This document shows positions 1 to 6,351 of a DNA stretch of 8,452 nucleotides, one piece after another; the first letter of the stretch is position 1, and the number at the start of each line of letters is the position of its first letter. The DNA comes from Rickettsiaceae bacterium. GTDB taxonomy: Bacteria; Pseudomonadota; Alphaproteobacteria; Rickettsiales; Rickettsiaceae. The notes under the pieces were generated by a model that made no database searches, had not been told where the DNA came from, and worked only from the letters and a program-made list of their open reading frames with translations. A program made the position numbers and the translations under genes. The DNA is taken from positions 518 through 8,969 of the forward strand of contig JANQTT010000102.1 in assembly GCA_030731565.1 (NCBI GenBank). The letters run 5' to 3'.

Positions 1-1643
1 TGTTTCTACCCCATTTAAATCATGATAATTTTAATTTGTCTTCTGCAATTACCAAACCTTTTGTGTTGTTTACTATTTTAAGCATAGTTCAAGTTTTTAT
101 TTTTAGAGTTAGCGACTATCTATACGCTAAGATGATGCCCTTTGTGATAAAGGACACGGTCTTAACCTGCTTTAAGCGCGTTAATAAATTACCCTATTCT
201 TATTTTAAAGATGCTTTTGGAGGTTCTATTGCTAGCCGTATTTATGAAACGGCGGACTCATTAGAATATATTCTCAATACGGTTATATATAGAATAATAT
301 CTCGTATTCTGATTTTTAGTATAGCCTGTTTTACTGTTGGTTTTGTAGTTAGCAAAAATTTGGCTATATTATTATTAGTTTCTTTTTCAATACTTTCAAT
401 ATTCAATTTTTATTTAGCAAAAAGACCATATGAACTATCTAAAATTCATATGGAATCTTATATGCTATTAGTCGGCAACTTGGTTGATAGCATCTCTAAT
501 ATACTCTCTATAATACTCTTCTCAAGAAAGAAATATGAATTTAAGCACATAAATAGGAAAGCAAAGATAGAAGCCAAATATCGACAGAAAGTACAATTTA
601 GTATGCTGTATTTAGAACTGGGGAATGCTGCGTTTTTAGTTATTATGAATTTATTATGCTTTATATATACTATCTACCTTTATAGACAGCAACTAATCAC
701 CGTAGGAGATACTACTTTTATTTTATTAATTATGGTAAGTATAACGAATGTTTTAAGAGACATAGAAAGAGATGTACTAAAATTTCTAGAAAATTCTGGT
801 AGATGCGTACAAACATTAAGTTTGCTAAAAACGTCAGAAATAATTACTGATAAAAAAAATGCTTATCCTATTAAAATCAAGTTTGGAAATATTGAGTTTA
901 GGAAAGTAGCATTTGGTTACATTAAAGACAGACCTTTATTTGATAAAATTTCATTAAAAATTAGCGCGGGCCAAAAAATAGTTTGTATAGGTCCTTCTGG
1001 GAGCGGCAAAAGTACCTTTATTGATTTAATTTTAAGGTTATTTCCCGTTAATTCTGGGGAAATTTTAATTGATAACCAGTCAATAAACGACGTTACTCGT
1101 GATAGCTTATATTCTTCTATTAGTCTAGTTCCGCAAGATCCAATTTTATTTAATCGCACTATTCTTCAAAACATAACATATGGGAAAAACTCTTCTATGG
1201 AAGAAGTTATTGCTGCCGCTAAAAAATCCCTAGCACATGATTTTATTATTAAACTCCCTTATGGGTACAATACTAAAGTAGGAGAACGAGGAGAAAAATT
1301 ATCAGGAGGACAGCGTAAATTAATTGCTGTTACAAGGATAATATTAAAAAATAATAAAATACTTCTATTTGACGAACTTACCTCAAACCTTGATATTACT
1401 ACAAAATACATGCTAAAAACGAACTTAAAGGAATTTATGCAAACCAAAACGGTAATTTCAGTCACTCACGCTTTAGAGGAGATATTTGAAGCCGATCGTA
1501 TATTACTTTTTAATAAAGGAAGTATTGTGGCCGATGGAAAGCACGAAGAATTAATTTTGCATAATGAATATTATAAAGTATTTTTTTCCGCTAATACAAA
1601 CCTGCATACTTTTTCTGCAAAGGAAATATTACTGAAAGCTTAA
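1..1643 (+). CDS. Type I ABC exporter, fused permease-ATPase (5' end outside window)
   Basis: This is an inner-membrane ABC exporter half-transporter, expected to work as a dimer. The frame is open to the left edge (first whole codon at 3). The TTG at 36 is probably internal, because the first visible helix matches TM2 of MsbA/Atm1-type exporters, so TM1 lies upstream. Numbering from the codon at 3 (546 residues visible), hydrophobic helices lie near 18-37, 97-117, 119-139, 210-227 and 238-251. The ATPase domain starts near 294. It has an A-loop tyrosine (FGY), Walker A GPSGSGKST at 330-338, Q-loop Gln378, LSGGQ at 433-437, Walker B ending in Asp457-Glu458 and H-loop His489. All catalytic residues are present. 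Flanking positions are unusual: RKLIAVTR after LSGGQ, DELTSNLD for the usual DEATSALD, and THALEE for AHRLST. The substrate cannot be read from sequence. The GDP-mannose genes 126 bases downstream make a lipid or glycan possible, but this is inference. Confidence 0.93.
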   Translation, partial: FLPHLNHDNFNLSSAITKPFVLFTILSIVQVFIFRVSDYLYAKMMPFVIKDTVLTCFKRVNKLPYSYFKDAFGGSIASRIYETADSLEYILNTVIYRIISRILIFSIACFTVGFVVSKNLAILLLVSFSILSIFNFYLAKRPYELSKIHMESYMLLVGNLVDSISNILSIILFSRKKYEFKHINRKAKIEAKYRQKVQFSMLYLELGNAAFLVIMNLLCFIYTIYLYRQQLITVGDTTFILLIMVSITNVLRDIERDVLKFLENSGRCVQTLSLLKTSEIITDKKNAYPIKIKFGNIEFRKVAFGYIKDRPLFDKISLKISAGQKIVCIGPSGSGKSTFIDLILRLFPVNSGEILIDNQSINDVTRDSLYSSISLVPQDPILFNRTILQNITYGKNSSMEEVIAAAKKSLAHDFIIKLPYGYNTKVGERGEKLSGGQRKLIAVTRIILKNNKILLFDELTSNLDITTKYMLKTNLKEFMQTKTVISVTHALEEIFEADRILLFNKGSIVADGKHEELILHNEYYKVFFSANTNLHTFSAKEILLKA

Positions 1644-1689
1644 GCAGAGCCTAAGTTAAAAAAATAAAAAATATACTACTTTGATAAGC

Positions 1690-1718
1690 TTGTTAACTAA
1701 ATATTGACGATTTATATA
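1690..1718 (+). promoter_or_regulatory. Possible sigma-70-type promoter for manC-manB
   Basis: A TTGTTA box (1690-1695) and a TATATA box (1713-1718) are separated by 17 bases, in the 108- to 126-base gap between the ABC gene and manC. Transcription would start about 45 bases before the preferred ManC ATG. The region is so AT-rich that such matches arise easily by chance. No clear terminator follows the ABC gene, so read-through from it is equally possible. Confidence 0.3.
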
Positions 1719-1769
1719 TAGAATCCCCGAAATTTTCAAATTTGTATAAACGTGGATTATATATTGAAT

Positions 1770-3188
1770 ATGCAAGCTATAATTTTAGCAGGTGGAAAAG
1801 GGAGTCGCCTGTGGCCGGTTTCTACCGAGAGTCAGCCCAAGCCATTTATTAAAATTAATAGCAATTTGAGTTTGCTACAGAAAACTTATTTAAGGGTTAA
1901 AAACCTTGATGGATTAGCTGGCACAATCACGGTAGCTAATGGTAAATTTATACCTAAAATTAGCAGCCAATACGCTAGCGTAACTAGCGCTAAAAATCAA
2001 TTCGTCAAAAATAGCTTTATTTCTGAGCCGATATCTCGTAATACCGCACCCGCAATAACCGCTGCTGCGATTCAGGTCAATAAACTCTATGGACCTGAAG
2101 AGATTATGCTGATACTACCTTCAGATCATTTAATTAAGGGCAATATAGAATTTAAAAAAGCCGTGGATAAGGCCAAGCAATATGCAAGCCTCAATAAAAT
2201 AGCGACTTTTGGTATTATTCCAGATCATCCAGACACAAATTATGGTTATATCAAACGAAGCGGGTCAAAAGTTTTAGAGTTTATTGAAAAACCTAATAAT
2301 GAATTAGCTGTAGATTTTATCAAAAGCGATGACTATTTATGGAATACTGGTATGTTTTGTTTCAAAGCAGGTGTTTTCCTAAAAGAAATGGAAGAAAATG
2401 CGCCCTTAGTTTTGCAAAGCGTAAAAGATTGCATTAATTTATCAAAATTGTCCAACAGTAATGATTATTCAGAATTAAAATTAAATTTAGACAGTTTTTC
2501 ATCTATAAAATCAAACTCTATTGATTATGTATTAATGGAAAAATCCAAAAATTTAATGGTTGTGCCTAGCAATTTTTCGTGGATAGATGTTGGGAACTGG
2601 GATTCTTTAAGCAAATGCTATACTCCAGATAATAATGGAAATAAAATCAATGGTAGGGCGGTATTGAAAGACACAAAAAACTGCTATATCGAAAATAAAG
2701 AAAAAAATATCGCTATAATTGGCGCAAATAATTTAGCAATAATAAGCTCTGGTAACAGCATATTAATCGCTGATAAAAACCGTGCATCCGAAGTAAAAAA
2801 ATTATTTTTTGAAGAAAAAAACGAAATAAGCCATCAATTTCCTTGGGGGCAAACAAAAAAGTTTAGAAAAAATGGAGGGCCGGATATTATTGAAATCACT
2901 ATCTACCCAAAGAAAACTTTCAAAATAAAAGATTATTTTGACTATTCTTCAAACTGGATGATAGTATCAGGAATCGTAGAATTCTCAACCAATAACTCTG
3001 TTACAACTTTTTCTGGCAATGAATCAAAGCATATCTCCGCTGATTCAAATTTTTATATTACAAATGTAAGTTCTACACCTTCAGTGATATTTTCTATCCA
3101 ACTAGACGATTATATGCTAGAAAATGGTATAGCGCGTTTAGAAAATAATTTTGCTTTGAAAAAAAATGAAAAAATTACAGTGCTTTAA
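1770..3188 (+). CDS. manC: Mannose-1-phosphate guanylyltransferase with degenerate isomerase (cupin) domain
   Basis: It makes GDP-mannose from mannose-1-phosphate and GTP in the cytoplasm. I chose the ATG at 1770 (472 aa) because family members begin almost exactly at MQAIILAGG. A GTG at 1752 would add six residues without homology support. The nucleotidyltransferase domain has AGGKGSRLWP at 7-16, SEPISRNTAPA near 85-95, PSDH at 117-120, FIEKP at 171-175, WNTG at 191-194 and DVGNW at 273-277. All of these are well conserved. Length matches bifunctional AlgA/CpsB/ManC enzymes (about 470-480 aa), which carry a C-terminal type II phosphomannose isomerase cupin. Here that domain (about 354-472) keeps its fold landmarks (FPWG, VSG, a final ARLEN). 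However, the metal site that normally reads QMHHHRAEHW is KDYFDYSSNW (387-396), and the later WH position is NF. Isomerase activity is therefore probably lost. The gene overlaps manB downstream. Confidence 0.93.
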   Translation: MQAIILAGGKGSRLWPVSTESQPKPFIKINSNLSLLQKTYLRVKNLDGLAGTITVANGKFIPKISSQYASVTSAKNQFVKNSFISEPISRNTAPAITAAAIQVNKLYGPEEIMLILPSDHLIKGNIEFKKAVDKAKQYASLNKIATFGIIPDHPDTNYGYIKRSGSKVLEFIEKPNNELAVDFIKSDDYLWNTGMFCFKAGVFLKEMEENAPLVLQSVKDCINLSKLSNSNDYSELKLNLDSFSSIKSNSIDYVLMEKSKNLMVVPSNFSWIDVGNWDSLSKCYTPDNNGNKINGRAVLKDTKNCYIENKEKNIAIIGANNLAIISSGNSILIADKNRASEVKKLFFEEKNEISHQFPWGQTKKFRKNGGPDIIEITIYPKKTFKIKDYFDYSSNWMIVSGIVEFSTNNSVTTFSGNESKHISADSNFYITNVSSTPSVIFSIQLDDYMLENGIARLENNFALKKNEKITVL

Positions 3189-4539
3189 GGCATATGATAT
3201 ACGAGGTAAAATTCCTGAAGATTTAAATACAGAACTTGCATATTTGATTGGCGCAGCCTACGCAGAAATTATCAATCCTGGAAAAGTAATTATTGGATAC
3301 GATATAAGACTAGAGAGCATAGAACTTGCAGATGCTTTAACTAAGGGTCTTACTGATTCTGGTGTTGATATTATTAATATCGGGTTATGTGGCACCGAAG
3401 AAGTATATTTTCATACATTTGCAAAGGAAAATGAAGGAGTCGGAGGAGGGATTATGGTAACAGCTAGTCATAATCCAAAAGGCTATAATGGTATGAAAAT
3501 GGTTAAATCTGCCGCACGACCTATGTCTGGCGGGGATGATCTGAAAAAAATCCATGATCTAGTCTTGGACCTTAGCGAAGTTAATAGTAGAATTTCTCTT
3601 AAAGCTAGAAAAGGAAAAATTACCTTAGCTGAAGATAAATCTTCATATATTGCGCATATTTTAGGATATATAAATAGCACGAATTTAAGGTCTTTAAAAA
3701 TTGTAGTAAATCCTGGGAACGGCCCTGCTGGACAAATAATTCGACTACTGGAAAAAAACCTACCATTTAACTTTGTTTATATTCATGAAATTGCTGATGG
3801 GAATTTTCCAAACGGAGTACCTAATCCAATGATCATTGAAAATAGAGCAGTAACTTCCGAAGCAGTTATAAAAAATGATGCAGATTTTGGCATCGCCTGG
3901 GACGGCGACTTTGATCGATGCTTTTTGTTTGACGAAAAAGGCCAATTTATCGATGGGTATTATCTAGTGGGTGTACTTGCTCAAGCTTTCTTAAGTAAAA
4001 ACCCGGGCGCAAAAATAATTCATGATCCTAGACTTATCTGGAATACAATAGATATTGTAAAAAATAATGGTGGTTATCCAGTTGAAAGTAAATCGGGCCA
4101 TAGCTTTATAAAAGAGAAAATGCGTGAAGTAAACGCAGTATATGGCGGCGAAATGAGCGCTCACCATTATTTCCGCAATTTTGCCTATTGTGATAGTGGG
4201 ATGATTCCATGGCTTCTCGTCTCTGAACTACTGTGCAAATCTGGTTTAAAACTATCTGAATTAATTAAACAAAATATGGAATCATATCCATGCAGCGGCG
4301 AAATAAACTACAGAGTAAAAAATATTAATAAATCAATTAAAAATGTAGAAAAATATTTTTTAAATAAAGGAGCAAAAATAGAGTATGTTGATGGAATTAG
4401 CATAGAATTTCCTGATTGGCGTTTTAATTTGCGAGGATCAAACACAGAACCTTTACTCCGACTAAACCTTGAAACCAAAGGTAAAAATATTCCTATTGAA
4501 CAAAAATTAAAAGAAATCGAATCAGTAATATTAAGCTAA
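3166..4539 (+). CDS. manB: Phosphomannomutase/phosphoglucomutase
   Basis: This alpha-D-phosphohexomutase should interconvert mannose-6-phosphate and mannose-1-phosphate, feeding ManC. At 457 aa it has the usual full length of the CpsG/ManB/AlgC group. The N-terminal FKAYDIRGKIPEDLN is typical. The active-site serine is Ser101 in TASHNP, and the magnesium loop DGDFDR carries Asp246, Asp248 and Asp250. The sugar-binding loop GEMSAHHY is at 328-335 and the C-terminal phosphate-binding loop RGSNTEPLLR at 423-432. Nothing essential is missing. The ATG at 3166 lies inside the end of manC (23-base overlap, different frame). No good Shine-Dalgarno precedes it, so translation is probably coupled to manC. 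Some relatives also act on glucose phosphates. The manC neighbour favours mannose as the main substrate, but dual use cannot be excluded. Confidence 0.95.
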   Translation: MKKLQCFKAYDIRGKIPEDLNTELAYLIGAAYAEIINPGKVIIGYDIRLESIELADALTKGLTDSGVDIINIGLCGTEEVYFHTFAKENEGVGGGIMVTASHNPKGYNGMKMVKSAARPMSGGDDLKKIHDLVLDLSEVNSRISLKARKGKITLAEDKSSYIAHILGYINSTNLRSLKIVVNPGNGPAGQIIRLLEKNLPFNFVYIHEIADGNFPNGVPNPMIIENRAVTSEAVIKNDADFGIAWDGDFDRCFLFDEKGQFIDGYYLVGVLAQAFLSKNPGAKIIHDPRLIWNTIDIVKNNGGYPVESKSGHSFIKEKMREVNAVYGGEMSAHHYFRNFAYCDSGMIPWLLVSELLCKSGLKLSELIKQNMESYPCSGEINYRVKNINKSIKNVEKYFLNKGAKIEYVDGISIEFPDWRFNLRGSNTEPLLRLNLETKGKNIPIEQKLKEIESVILS

Positions 4540-4735
4540 TTTATATAAGACAAGTTTTTAAGCTTTAATTTACTATAACCACTTATAGATAAGGAAAATT
4601 GTATATTTTCAACCATAAATACCCCATTTGTAGAAAATCTTTTAAATTTCCTAATCCTTAACTAGCGTTAAATAGACTGGAACTATTTCTTTTGCTATAG
4701 TCAAATAAAGAAATAAATTTAGCAAAGAATAATAT
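4540..4735. other. Intergenic gap between manB and the ELM1-like gene
   Basis: These 196 AT-rich bases contain no credible ORF. A small inverted repeat, TTAAC-TAGC-GTTAA, lies at 4658-4671, and a weak ACTAT/ATAGT pair brackets 4683-4701. A TTGCTA box (4692-4697) followed 16 bases later by TAAATT is the only promoter-like pair I see, and it is poor. No hairpin with a T-run follows manB, so the ELM1-like gene may be transcribed by read-through or from an unrecognised promoter here. Confidence 0.4.
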
Positions 4736-5704
4736 ATGACTATTCCAAAAATTTGGGTTCTGGTTGATAACAGAATAGGAAACGCAAACCAAGCTATAGT
4801 TCTAGCTGAAAAACTGGGACAACCATTTGAAATAAAGCACATTAATTATAACCATTTTGCTAAATTCCCAAATTCAATTTTATCTTTATTTCCCATGCAT
4901 ATAAAATGCAATATACTTAGGCAGCTAAAGGCAGAAAATATTCCAGATATTATTATTTCAGCTGGACGTCGAACAGCGGTTCTTGCAGTATACTTAAAAA
5001 AATTATCAAATAATAAGGCTAAAATTATTCAAATTATGCGCCCTAACCTAGAGCCAAAAGCATTTGAATTAATTATATTACCTCAACATGATATATATAA
5101 TCATACATTACCAAATATTGTTAGAATTCTTGGGGCTCTGACTAATGTTCAGGAAAAACTTCCTGGCATTAAAGCTAATTTCGAAAATGAATACCCTGAT
5201 ATAAAGAATTTTATTGCTGTTATTATTGGAGGCTCTGCCAAGAATTATAAATTAACTATGGAAAATGCGCAGGAATTAGGTGAAGTACTAAGTGCCGTAG
5301 CAGATAATCACTCCTTTGCGTTATTTATTACTTTTAGCAGGCGAACTCCTAAAAATATCAAAGAATATTTTCAAAAAAAATTTCAATGGCCTAATATTTG
5401 TTACGATCCAGAAAGTGGGGAAGCTAATCCATATCCTGCTATACTTGGATCAGCTAAATTTATTGTTTCAACGTCGGATTCTATATCAATGTGCAGTGAA
5501 GCTGCAAGTACGGGAAAGCCTGTATATATATACCGCCCAGATAGTTTCTCCTTAAAAAAGCATAATTTTTTCATTCAACAACTAGTAGACCTTGGAATAG
5601 CCAGAAGATTAGACAAGAATACTAATTATTTAGAGGCTTATAGTTACGCGCCACTGTCTGAAATAAACAAGGTCGCAGAAATAATACAAAAGGATATACT
5701 TTAA
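4736..5704 (+). CDS. ELM1-like (DUF1022) family protein, GT-B-like fold, function unknown
   Basis: This 322-aa soluble protein belongs to the 'mitochondrial fission ELM1' family (Pfam Mito_fiss_Elm1), found mainly in alphaproteobacteria and plants. The plant protein is known for recruiting dynamin-related DRP3 to mitochondria; the bacterial role is not established. Family hallmarks are the N-terminal WVLVDNRIGNANQA (7-20), SAGRRT (75-80), RPNLEP (102-107), IGGSAKNY (164-171), SRRTP (201-205) and the highly conserved STSDSISMCSEAASTGKPV (245-263). The two-half architecture, with a nucleotide-sugar-like site in the second half, resembles GT-B glycosyltransferases; this is inference from pattern. 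An in-frame stop at 4730-4732 makes the ATG at 4736 the only sensible start, and its ribosome binding site is weak. There is no signal peptide or membrane segment. Sitting 196 bases after the GDP-mannose genes on the same strand, it may act in surface glycan synthesis, but no shared operon is proven. Confidence 0.9.
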   Translation: MTIPKIWVLVDNRIGNANQAIVLAEKLGQPFEIKHINYNHFAKFPNSILSLFPMHIKCNILRQLKAENIPDIIISAGRRTAVLAVYLKKLSNNKAKIIQIMRPNLEPKAFELIILPQHDIYNHTLPNIVRILGALTNVQEKLPGIKANFENEYPDIKNFIAVIIGGSAKNYKLTMENAQELGEVLSAVADNHSFALFITFSRRTPKNIKEYFQKKFQWPNICYDPESGEANPYPAILGSAKFIVSTSDSISMCSEAASTGKPVYIYRPDSFSLKKHNFFIQQLVDLGIARRLDKNTNYLEAYSYAPLSEINKVAEIIQKDIL

Positions 5705-5755
5705 AGCTATTGCAATAAAAGGATTATTTATGTATAATAGCTATGAGTTTTTTTT
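5705..5755 (+). terminator. Possible weak intrinsic terminator after the ELM1-like gene
   Basis: Immediately after the stop codon, AGCTATT (5705-5711) can pair with AATAGCT (5736-5742), with an inner AATAA/TTATT helix (5714-5718 with 5724-5728). A run of eight T follows at 5748-5755, five bases after the stem. The stem is AT-rich and bulged, so termination would be weak. The same bases include the AAGGA that could serve as a ribosome binding site for the tiny ORF at 5730, so the two readings compete. Confidence 0.35.
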
Positions 5756-5811
5756 AGATACTGAAAAACTTACTGTTAGAAGATTATAGTTATTTTGATT
5801 TTTTGGATAAT
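5730..5811 (+). pseudogene. Tiny ORF, possibly the start of a decayed GNAT acetyltransferase
   Basis: An ATG at 5730 is preceded by AAGGA (5719-5723) at an ideal 6-base spacing. It opens a 19-codon frame ending at TAG 5787-5789: MYNSYEFFLDTEKLTVRRL. The TEKLTVRRL part resembles the first strand of RimJ-type GNAT N-acetyltransferases, which typically read TERLxLRxL followed by an acidic, aromatic helix. A +1 shift near 5781 gives such a helix, EDYSYFDFLDN (5779-5811), before another stop. I could not follow a GNAT pattern beyond this in any frame, and only about 270 bases remain before the cold-shock gene, too few for a whole domain. It could instead be a short real peptide or chance. Recognition rests on about 25 residues and is tentative. 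Confidence 0.25.
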
Positions 5812-5999
5812 TAGTACTAATAGCGTAACTTGTATATAACTGTTAAGCTTGAAAGTACGAGTCTATTGATTAAGGCAAAGTGACTATTATATAAATTTAT
5901 TCAATTACCTCGATTACTAAAAATTCATTTTTAAAGAGCTCTTTGATATAAGCCTATTTCCAGCAGAAGTATTAGGATATTATTAACTAACTCAAAATA

Positions 6000-6032
6000 T
6001 TATAGTTATTTAATCAGATTAAATGACTATAA
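6000..6032 (+). promoter_or_regulatory. 33-base inverted repeat (hairpin or operator) upstream of the cold-shock gene
   Basis: Two 15-base arms, TTATAGTTATTTAAT (6000-6014) and ATTAAATGACTATAA (6018-6032), flank a 3-base CAG loop. They pair at 14 of 15 positions, and the exception (6007 with 6025) is a U-G wobble in a plus-strand RNA but an A-C mismatch on the other strand. It ends 48 bases before the cold-shock ATG. It could be a leader-RNA hairpin or a protein-binding operator. A TATAAA (6028-6033) overlaps the right arm and might be a -10 box, although the matching -35 is poor. No T-run follows, so a terminator is unlikely. Confidence 0.5.
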
Positions 6033-6071
6033 AATGCACAATTTTGATGCGAAAACACTATAGACAATAAC

Positions 6072-6076
6072 GAGGT
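6072..6076 (+). promoter_or_regulatory. Strong Shine-Dalgarno of the cold-shock gene
   Basis: GAGGT at 6072-6076 precedes the ATG at 6081, with five bases between GAGG and the start codon. It is the clearest plus-strand ribosome binding site in the window and fixes the start. Confidence 0.8.
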
Positions 6077-6080
6077 AATT

Positions 6081-6284
6081 ATGGCTAGTGGAAAAGTAAA
6101 ATGGTTTAACCCAACTAAAGGATATGGATTTATTCAACCTGAACAAGGCGGAAAAGATATATTCGTACATATCAGCGCTTTAGAGAGAAGTGGCATTGAT
6201 AATCTAAACGATGATCAAGCAGTGACCTACGAACTTGAAGAGCAAAATGGAAAAATTTCAGCTGTGAAAATCGAATTAGCATAA
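6081..6284 (+). CDS. Cold-shock domain protein, CspA family
   Basis: This 67-aa single OB-fold protein binds single-stranded RNA and DNA and acts as an RNA chaperone that melts secondary structure, classically at low temperature but often constitutively. It starts with the canonical SGKVKWFNPTKGYGFI. RNP1 is KGYGFI (13-18) and RNP2 is DIFVHISAL (26-34), so the aromatic nucleic-acid-binding residues (Trp8, Phe9, Tyr15, Phe17, Phe28, His30) are all present. The length is the usual 65-70 aa. It is apparently a single-gene unit, with a long AT-rich leader containing a hairpin upstream and a strong hairpin terminator 11 bases after the stop. Which csp paralogue it is (cspA, cspC or cspE) cannot be told from sequence. 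The rather high proportion of acidic residues in the second half is ordinary. Confidence 0.97.
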   Translation: MASGKVKWFNPTKGYGFIQPEQGGKDIFVHISALERSGIDNLNDDQAVTYELEEQNGKISAVKIELA

Positions 6285-6295
6285 GGTTAATCCAA

Positions 6296-6338
6296 CACTA
6301 CCGGCAAAGCTGCTCTTGTTGCATTTTTGCCGGTAGTG
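6296..6338. terminator. Strong hairpin between convergent csp and radA
   Basis: CACTACCGGCAAA (6296-6308) and TTTGCCGGTAGTG (6326-6338) form a perfect 13-bp stem with a 17-base loop. On the plus strand it is followed by a T-rich but interrupted tail (6339-6355), and on the minus strand by a poor tail. It lies 11 bases after the csp stop and 13 bases from the radA stop, so it probably terminates csp and may also block or end radA transcripts. Its GC content stands out sharply from the surroundings. Confidence 0.8.
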
Positions 6339-6351
6339 CTTATAGTTTCTT

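Larger units (their letters stand above)
5705..6080. other. 376-base stretch without an intact gene
   Basis: Between the ELM1-like gene and the cold-shock gene I find no intact ORF, tRNA or rRNA on either strand. Stops are dense in all plus-strand frames. The contents are the weak terminator-like hairpin, the GNAT-like remnant, a 12-base perfect palindrome ATTAGTACTAAT (5810-5821), a 13-base direct repeat ATTATAGTTATTT (5783-5795 and 5999-6011) and the hairpin at 6000-6032. The last part is presumably the promoter and leader of the cold-shock gene. Confidence 0.6.

Noticed and set aside
36..38. TTG at 36 as the true start of the ABC exporter
   Set aside because: The frame is open to the window edge, and the protein from this point lacks TM1, which exporters of this family have. 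The real start is most likely outside the window.
917..1465. Minus-strand ORFs of 80 and 68 codons (917-1159, 1259-1465)
   Set aside because: They lie antisense to the conserved ATPase domain of the ABC exporter, have no recognisable domain and no ribosome binding site.
1752..1769. GTG start for ManC at 1752
   Set aside because: The six extra residues are not part of the conserved family start, no Shine-Dalgarno precedes them, and the ATG at 1770 gives the canonical N-terminus.
3483..3945. Minus-strand ORFs within manB (3483-3680, 3760-3945)
   Set aside because: They are antisense to a fully conserved phosphomannomutase, and their sequence is a shadow of its motifs.
4658..4671. TTAAC-TAGC-GTTAA inverted repeat as a terminator or operator
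   Set aside because: The 5-bp arms are AT-rich with no following T-run; such repeats are expected by chance in this composition.
4651..4842. Minus-strand 63-codon ORF across the start of the ELM1-like gene
   Set aside because: More than half is antisense to the conserved ELM1 N-terminus, and the product has no family signature. I considered it as a divergent small gene but found no support.
5316..5555. Plus-strand 79-codon ORF inside the ELM1-like gene
   Set aside because: It is an alternative frame of the highly conserved C-terminal block, low-complexity and leucine-rich from AT-rich codons.
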